Assembly (NCBI GenBank): GCA_932521035.1
Contig: OW051493.1
Location: forward strand, 1,116,001 to 1,180,000
Origin: Oscheius dolichura
Taxonomy: Eukaryota > Nematoda > Chromadorea > Rhabditida > Rhabditidae
DNA length: 64,000 nucleotides
Direction of reading: 5' to 3'
Part shown: piece after piece, positions 56,501-64,000 of the stretch
Position numbering within the stretch: the stretch's first letter is position 1
How the letters are laid out: every line of letters begins with the position of its first letter
The notes under the pieces: generated by a model
The model's database searches: none
What the model was told of the DNA's origin: nothing
Seen by the model: the letters and a program-made list of their open reading frames with translations, nothing else
Translations under genes and position numbers: made by a program

Positions 56501-58200
56501 TTGAGAGTACCACTTTTGCTTTTAAATCCATCCTACAACAACGGAAAAAGCACTATTCCCTTGTTCAAAACGGTCTTTTCTTATCGTAATTTCTTCTTTT
56601 TCTGGTCAGTTTGATTTTCTTTGCGATAATACTGTTTTTGGAGTCCTCTTCACCCTTTTCTCCTTACAGTATTACTCAAAAAGGAAACAATCTAAGCCGT
56701 CAATTTTTAGTACTTGTTGGAGATTCTTGTAATTGCAGTAGAATCCCAGAAATTGAGACGCCTTCTTTTCTATCCATCCTAAAACAAAAAAAAGGGCCAT
56801 TTCAACCTTTTCCTTGACCAAAACAGTGTTGTCCAATCCATTGTTCTCATATTTCCTCGTTATTTTTGTGACAAAATCATTTAGCAAACTAGACTGTTCT
56901 ACACCTCTTCTTCGATCTTTTGTGTTTTCCCTATAACTTAAAAATGATCAAAATCACCAAATTGTATTCCAGTCTTTTTTTTTCTGTTCTTTTTTTCGCA
57001 ATTTTTATTTGAACCTACTTTTTATGAAAAAAGACATAGCCGTTCAAATTTCTCCATGCATTCATCCTCATCACACGCGAACACTGTTACTAATTCAATA
57101 ATCCTTCTTCCTGCTTATCTACCCGATCTCTAACCCAAAAAAGTCCCATTATTATCATTTCCTTGATCAAAAAGGTTAGTCTAATTGGTTCTTCTGGATA
57201 TTGAATTATTGTTTTGCACGTCTTTCCTTCCCATTTCTGTCTTCAGTATAACGAAAAAAATAATCAAAAACTGCAAATCAAATTTTTAAAATTTTTTTTT
57301 CCAATCAAATTTTTCTTTATTTCGTAAAACAGAAATAATTACTGGACTTTTGTTTTTCTATCCATCCTGTAACCAAAATAATGCCATATTCAGATTTATA
57401 GAGTGTTTGCCTCGCTCCAGCCGATTCTACTAAATTTTCCACAATTTTTTGCTTGTAAACATAGATTTCCGGCGCACGTACTGCTTTATCCTAACCATTT
57501 CTCTTTTCTATCTTTTACACAATCCAAAAAAGATCAAAAGTACCAATTTTCCCAATCAGGAAGATTTTTTCCTCAATTTTAGTTTGAAACTACTTTTTAT
57601 GAAAAAATATTTTTCCATTCATTCATCCACAATACGTATACTGATCACAACCACCCTTTTTACTCTTCCCTATCCATCCTAAAATGAAAAAAAAAAGCCA
57701 TGTTCAGAGTTTTACAGTGTTCAGCCTCGATTCGTTCGGTTCTTCTAACGTTTTCCTCGATTTTTTTGCTTGTACAGGATCACATCCTGCCGAGTGACTG
57801 CTCCATCCTTTCCTTTTTTTCTTTTTCTTTCTTCTCAAATATAGCATAGCTCAAAAAGGAACAAAACCATCCACAATTGGATTCTTGTTGAGAGTGTTCT
57901 ATTCCTCGATTGTTCTAATTTCTCCATCAAGCTAAGAGTCAGGTGGTTTGAAGCTTTCTTTTTTTGCTTTTCTATCCACCCTGTAACCAAGAACAGCGTC
58001 ATATTGAGAATTTACAGTGTTCTGCCTCGTTTGGCTCGGTTCTTCTACCGTTTCTCCATTTTTTTGCGTGTGAACACATCGTTTCGAACAACTGCTTTAG
58101 CCTTTTCATTTCTCTTTTCTATCTTTCCCACAACCCAAAAGTGATCAAAAGTACTAATTTTCCTAAACCGAGCAATTTTTTCATTGATTTTTGTTTGTTT
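56500..58200. repeat. Diverged tandem repeats, ~300 bp period
   Basis: tctatccatcctgtaaccaa (57357), ctatccatcctaaaatgaaa (57662) and tctatccaccctgtaaccaa (57964) each start a unit with a similar order of motifs (gtgttctgcctcg, ggttcttcta, ttttttgcttgta, ccatttctcttttctat, gatcaaaagtac). Weaker units precede them at ~56523, 56768 and 57115. Confidence 0.7.
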
Positions 58201-60780
58201 TGGCGAGACAATTAATTAGGAACGTTGTTCTTCTCTGTAGTAAGTTAATTTTTTCCATACGGGCAACGAAATAAAGAACCCAACATTCCCAAAAGAGAGC
58301 AATGGTCACAGATTTTGTGTGTTGTGTGTGTGGATGTGGCATGCCGAGATTCTGATTGACCCCCCGACAATTGTCATGAAATTGAGATAAACGAGTCAAC
58401 CAACGTCGACCCATGGGAAGCCGCTAACGACCCCCAGACCCGTTTGCTTTGACCATTTTATGCTTTGTTGTGTTGTTGCTGATTTGCTGCTCTCTCTCTT
58501 TCTCTTTCTATGTTGAAATCTTGGACTTTTGATACTTTTGGTGGGAAAAAAGCTTGGAAAATAGACAGTCGAATATTTGTAAAAGGAAAGTTGAGCAACT
58601 ATTTTATCAAGAAAATATGAAAGAAATAGTAGAATCGAAACAATTTTTTTGGATCAGAATATTCCCGAAGACGAGCACGCAATTCTTCTTCTCTTTTTTC
58701 TTATCCTTCAAAAATTGAAAGTTTCATGAAGTGTAGAAAATGATCGAAAATAATAATAAGGGCTGCTTGTATATACTTGTATATCTCTCTTTATAAGTTG
58801 AAGCAAGTTGCCCCCGATTATAATGGAAAATTAAAAGCTGTCGACTCCCCATTTTCTTATTTTTTTTCTCTTCAAAATGTTTTGGTCTTTTCATAAAAAG
58901 GACCTGAGATGACAGATTGCCGATGGAACTTGCATGTTGTGCTAAAATCTTACAGCAGTAATGTTTCAGCATTTCCATAAAGGAACCTGACTCTTCTAAT
59001 TTTCACTATAAAAGCTTATGAAATCCCGTGGTCATGTCCTCGATTATCTTTTTATATCCCCCTGCTCCTCACGTTTCCTTCTCGACGGCTCAGGTGCGAA
59101 TCTGAGCCTTTGGAACAACTGCTAGCGAAACTTTGCTCTAGAAACAATAATATGGCCGTGAAAGTGACATTAATCCAATTCGCGCTGAATATTTTTTTGA
59201 AATTAAAGTAAAAATGTATTGAGATCTTTATAAAGATTACTTCTATGTGAGTTTCTCAATGGGTGGGAGTTCCAAAGCGGATTATTTCATATTTCAGTCA
59301 TTTTTCTTCTCATTCCATGGATTTTCTTCTTTTCTCACAATATGTCGATGTTTTAGGGTAACTTTTTTGCGATATTGTTCCCCACAAACAGAAAAAAAAA
59401 CAGCGAAATCCTCTCCAAATTCATTGGCTTCCTCATTTTCCGATTTTTTTACTTCAAAATGTTTTGTTATCCGCATAAAAAGTGCACCTTGCTTTCACCT
59501 CCACTAATCTGTTTTTTGGCCAGTTTATTCTGTTGTTTCTCTGCTAAATCCGCTCTCCCTTCCTCCGCGAAGTTTTAAAACAGTTGTGTTGCGAAATTGC
59601 AAAGAGCTATGGGAAATAAAACCAATACATGAATTACACAGTTTGCTCGAGTAATTCAGTTTCCCACATAAAAAAGTTTCGAGATATCCATAAAGCCGTA
59701 GGTTATTCTAAACTCTCCACTATCCTGTCAATCTTCTTATCCTATTCTTACGGCTTCTGATAATTTTTTTCTTCCTCTCACAATTGTCAGGATTTCGGAA
59801 CGATTTTTTTAACGGTACTCTGATTTGAAAAAATTAAAATGGTCGTACAAATCATTCCAAACTTCACTCAACTTCTCCTTTTTTGTTTAGCCATTCTAAA
59901 ATGTTTTGGCGCCTTCATAAAGAAGTCTTCAAGCTGTGGATTTCCAGTTGTTTTGTTTCCATGATTCCCGTAAATTCCAAATTGTTGTTCTCCTCTCTTT
60001 TTCTTCTCGAAACGTTTGTTCTGTTCCCCCTGGCTGCTAAAAGTTTTAGAACAGCTGTGTTCCGAAACGCCGGCTCACAAACCACTTGCCAGCCGTTGGA
60101 GAAAGGGAGGGAGAGGCAAGCCAATATTACAACTGTTGTGCTTGGGTCGGTGCATCTGTTGCGCTGCCATTCGACCCCGCTCTCCCTCTCCCTCCGATAC
60201 TTTCTCCCCGAACAACAAAGTAGTAAAAAGAAAAAGAGTCTCTCTCTCTTTCTTCCCCTTCCCGTCGTATCTGTTGCCTATCTGTATCGTTCCCCCGTTT
60301 TCTCCGCCGCTCGGAGGGCGTAATTTCAAATCGTTCTGCCCGCCATCCTTTCTCTTTCAAATCGTTTTGACTAACCGGTTCCCATCGGGCGAAAGTTGCC
60401 ACCGCCGGGCGGGTCTCAGCCCGATGTTTACGCTTATAATATTAGTTCTAGAGGCACAACAAATATAAATCATACGGGCTCTTTTTTATATTTGAGGATT
60501 AGAAAATCTCAAAGGGTTAGATAAACAACACTCGGTTTACCTGATTTTTGATGGAAATTTTTCGAATTTGTCGATATTACAGTAGTGAGGTTCTACTGAT
60601 ATTTCAAGCCTTTTTGCACGAGAATTTTAGTGAATAAACCAGCTTGCTCGGAACTTTATGAGAGCCTTGAAACATGAGAACCAATTCAGAGTGTAACAAG
60701 ACGTTTACCCCTGTGGAAATGAACGAAACAGCCGGTTTAAAATCAGAAAAAACGCCAGAAAATTACAGTACTCTGCTCTT
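58201..60780. other. Gene-free stretch
   Basis: Pyrimidine-rich and AT-rich non-coding sequence. A GC-richer patch at 60060-60430 (ccgctctccctctccctccg) could be a promoter of a gene outside the window, but I see no exon. Confidence 0.4.
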
Positions 60781-61720
60781 TTATTTGAAAAGTAGAAACT
60801 ATTGGGGTTTTTCGCGACCGAGAGCGAGGTAAACTATCGAAATTGCAGTTTCTCTTCTTTTCTTATGTTCCCATCAAAACATTAAAACTACTCCATTTTT
60901 GGTATATCACTACAGCTTGAACTTTCGTAAATCGGCACAATATTATCCCAGAAACCTAAATAAAAACTTTTCCAGTCTTTGGAGTCTCTAACAAGAATTT
61001 GTTAGAATTTCGACCCTTCAGAATCAAAGAAAAAAGGAGTCGAGCCGTTCTATTTTGTGGTTTGCGCTGCTATTGCAATATCCATATCAGCAAAATGGTC
61101 CGACAGTCTATTTTATGTTTCCATCAAAACAGAAAAACTGTTAGGTTTCTGGGATAATATTGTGCTTGACATAAAGGCTCCCGAATTAGCCAATTGTTAC
61201 CGTCAGGATAGAAATTTTCCAGTGTTTGGAAACTCTAAATTTTGAAGAAAATACTGTATTCCGCTGTATTTCAGCTCCTCCATCATGTTTCACACTTGGA
61301 ATATGACAGGAGGAAGGTGGCGAATCAGTACAGTTTTATTGAGCACAGAAAAGAGGGGCCAAAATAACTCCCAGTTCTCGCTTTTATGTTTCCATCAAAA
61401 CGTAAAAGCTATTTGGTTTTTGGGATAATATTATTTCTGCAATGGGTTTACAGTAATTTGTCAGTCATTCTAGTCAATTACTACCGTCAAAAAAGCTTTT
61501 CTAGTAGTTTTTGCCTTCAGCTTTGAAGGAAATACTGTATGCCACTGTATTTCGGCTCCTTACGAGGTCCGATTCTTGGAATAGGACGGGAGGAATGAGG
61601 CGAATCAGTACAATTTTGCAGTGATCTTTTAGCAAGGAAGAATCAAAATAATCTCCTAATCCTCGTTTTATGTTTTCTTCAAAACATAAAAGATTCTCGT
61701 CCTTATGAGCTATTGTTTTA
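60780..61720. repeat. Diverged tandem repeats, ~270 bp period
   Basis: ttatgttcccatcaaaacat (60863), ttatgtttccatcaaaacag (61110), ttatgtttccatcaaaacgt (61384) and ttatgttttcttcaaaacat (61669) head units also sharing tgggataatatt and aaatactgtat(g/t)cc.ctgtatttc. Confidence 0.75.
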
Positions 61721-63475
61721 CCGTTGCGATTACCAATTCCCAGAAATCAATTACAGTAGAACTTTTCAATTTGAACCGGTTGAACTGGTTTATTACCCAT
61801 TTTCGAGGGCAAGTTTAGGGGAAAACGACATACCGTTACTTTTTCTTTGTTTTCTTCTCAACTTATAAAGATTTGAAAACCCCCGCCCCTCTAATTAAAT
61901 CGTCGAAATGATTCAGGAGTTGTGACTCATTGTTGTGATATGAATACCCCTCTCTCTCTCTCGCTCTCTCCCGGCCCCCCTCCGCCACATTCCATTTGAC
62001 TGACAACACACCTGTCAACTGTAATTATCAACAGAAAAGAGAAGCGACGAGAGCGAAAGAGAACGGCACAGAGAGAGGCGTTTTTACCCCGGGAGGGTGA
62101 CGCATGCGGTGATGAAAGATTGGGTTATGGGTATATTTAAAGGAAGCGGTGGGATGAAATCAAGAGCTCTCTCTATTTTCTGGAATACCGTATTCTTCTG
62201 TTGTATATTTTTTTGTCAAAGTCTATAACCAAGATCATTGAATAACCTATCTTTTCCATAAAAAGGCGGAGCATCAAATCTTTCAATTTTTTTGCGGCTA
62301 AGTGATCAGTGAAATTCGAGTGGTGAAACAAATGTACAATGTATTTCTTGCTATAAAGCGGTTCTTTGAAGCCGAAATTTCATTAATTTTCAATAATTCT
62401 GGTAACAAACCTCCTTTGTTCCGATCTGTGGTCTCCCATTTTATTCTAAACGTCAGGAAACCTAAATTGTAACTTTACAGTCGTTTAAAATGGGGCAGTT
62501 CTCTTTCTTACGATATTGTACTACCTATAGTTCACAAAAGCTCATATTTTCCTGCCCAACCACATGGTAGAATATTGATTATCACAAATTTTCATTAAAA
62601 CAGTTTTCCGAAACGCAAATTATTCAAATTCTTCCAATTTTCAAAAGCTAGTAACCGTTTTTCATGTCTCTCTTATCGTTACAGTGACCAATATCGCCAT
62701 TCTCTGCATTATAACGATTTCCTGGAACTCAAAATTCTCCAAATTTCACCTAACATTTTCCATTTTTCGTCTCTCCTTCTTAAAATAACCCAAAGCCCTT
62801 CTCTCCAGCCCCTTATCCCCGATCTCTGGTCGTGGTTTGAACCTGAACTTCAAAAAACTCAGCCTCTCTCGTTCGATGTTCCCCTTTTCTTTCCCCGCTC
62901 TCCCGCCCTCAGAGTTTCTATTTACACCTTCCTCCCTTCGAAAAGCACAGCCATTTCCCATGGCACTCTCCTCGCTCGTTCCCTCCCTCCCTCTCTCTCT
63001 CTCTCTTTCTGCAAATCTGCCCACTGCCGATGTTGTCTGCTGTGCTGTGTGTTGACACGCATTTCCGGTACCCCCAGTCGCGGATTAGTAGAGAGTAGTT
63101 CACATTTTTTGAGAGGAATATTGGAAAATAGATTGCCCTCTTGAAAAATAGGCTGCCCCCTTTCCGCTCTCCTCTCCTCATTCGTCTCCAGTGATAAATG
63201 CAGCCAGAACGCCTAATTGAGCCCCGAGGGTAATCTACTAGGCGCACCTCCCTGCCGGGAGAACACCGCAATGTTTCAACCACCCTATATAGGAAATTCC
63301 CAGTTACTTTTCTTTGATACAACGCTGTCACCATAACAATTCGAAAAAGTAAAGAACCAATTCAAGCAACAGCTGGTTGATTTTTTGAGAAAAAATTGAA
63401 AAAGGCAAAGCCTGGAGCGAGAACATTGTTTCCCCAATTTTTTCTAATATATTTCCCCATTGAAACATTTTGGTA
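61721..63475. other. Gene-free stretch with CT-rich tracts
   Basis: CT-repeat tracts lie at ~61951-61975 (ctctctctctctcgctctct) and ~62985-63010. No coding frame with splice support. Such tracts are common near promoters, but nothing downstream in the window supports one. Confidence 0.4.
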
Positions 63476-63610
63476 TAGTCCGTTTCCAGCGGATATTCTA
63501 CGGATTCAAATTTGGTGGCGCGTCTCCGCTACGAGACCAGGTTTGAAAGCTTTCTGGTCCCGCAGCGGAGAGGTTATCCAGGGAAATATCCACTGGAAAT
63601 GGACTATAGC
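63476..63610 (+). mobile_element. Family C foldback element, best-preserved copy
   Basis: tatagtccgtttccagcgga at the left and tccactggaaatggactata at the right are near-perfect inverted ends; inside, tctccgctacgagaccaggt pairs with tctggtcccgcagcggagag. Confidence 0.9.
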
Positions 63611-64000
63611 TTTTGTTGGAGGGAAAGTAAATGTTCCGGTCCTCCTTTTTAACCAATCACTATAATTTCCGAACTACTGAAGTCGAAGCAATAGCCGTAA
63701 CCAGGGTAGCACAGTTTTTATTAAACCAAAACCAAATGATCCTCTCCTTGTCACGGCATTATTTTCATCTCTTCTTTTTCGCAGATTTTTCCTATAATTC
63801 AACTCCAAAACATTTTTCTGCTCCTCTCAATTGAGACAGAAATTGATTTTCTACTGTTTTCCTCACCATTTTTATTAGAGTAAAGATAATTTCAGTTGAT
63901 GTTGTGGTCTGCATAGTTCCCCTAGTTTACCCGGCGAACATTCCTCCGTCTTCCTCTCCCACTGTTCCCCTCTCACTTTTCCCATCAAAAAAGTCCTGGC

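Noticed and set aside
56197..56589. A 130-codon plus-strand frame
   Set aside because: Low-complexity, no motif, and it runs into the diverged tandem repeat block.
59883..60468. Overlapping open frames of ~150 codons in a GC-richer patch
   Set aside because: All frames on both strands are open because of the CT/GA-rich composition; no splice-consistent chain or domain.
1..64000. CRISPR arrays, bacterial operons, rRNA genes
   Set aside because: None seen; the short repeats are eukaryotic inverted-repeat elements and diverged tandems, and genes are intron-split.

Overview
The window looks like nuclear DNA of a nematode. Genes are split by very short introns (mostly 36-45 nt) with GT...TTTTCAG or TTTTTAG ends. 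A few longer introns are filled with short inverted-repeat elements, and the gene content is nematode-like (secreted C-type lectin, EB-type cysteine-rich protein, vWA secreted protein, nematode-type 7TM receptor). I cannot name the species. All gene models were spliced by eye; those listed with exons keep frame across every junction unless stated.

Layout. 1-10 kb: the last two exons of a PIG-W-like GPI inositol acyltransferase (+), a cysteine-rich EB-like gene with frame problems (+), a C-type lectin (-), a truncated kinase-like gene invaded by an inverted-repeat element (+), a vWA-domain secreted-type protein (-) and a small unknown two-exon gene (-). 10.5-27.6 kb: a peptide-receptor-like GPCR (-) whose 11.9 kb intron (12298-24244) contains a tandem repeat array and an autonomous Helitron. 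27.6-34 kb: no recognisable gene, many degenerate repeats. 34-45 kb: two ER protein-quality-control genes arranged head to head, glucosidase II beta subunit (-) and DNAJB11/ERdj3 (+). 46-54.4 kb: a Gln-rich protein with an array of near-equal mini-exons (-) and a small single-pass membrane protein with a Lys/Pro-rich tail (-). 54.4-64 kb: no recognisable gene; diverged tandem repeats, CT-rich tracts and foldback elements.

The most striking object is the Helitron gene at 23200-14940 (-). Nineteen exons join into one open frame of 2,514 codons. It carries a hydrophobic N-terminal leader, two AT-hooks, a Cys-rich Helitron N-terminal region, a HUH/two-Tyr Rep nuclease and a PIF1 helicase. Downstream, in the same polypeptide, are a complete-looking ubiquitin-specific protease (Cys, His and Asn/Asp boxes present) and a MacroD-type macro domain. 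A rolling-circle transposase fused to a deubiquitinase and an ADP-ribose hydrolase-type domain suggests a transposon that edits host ubiquitin and ADP-ribose signals. A small three-exon coiled-coil gene lies just downstream inside the same insertion.

The interspersed families are defined here only by repetition in the window. Family A is GC-rich, about 0.6-0.75 kb. Family B is about 250 bp with ends reading catacatgggcaaa. Family C is a foldback of about 130 bp, and family D a foldback of about 100 bp. Two single-copy foldbacks were also seen.
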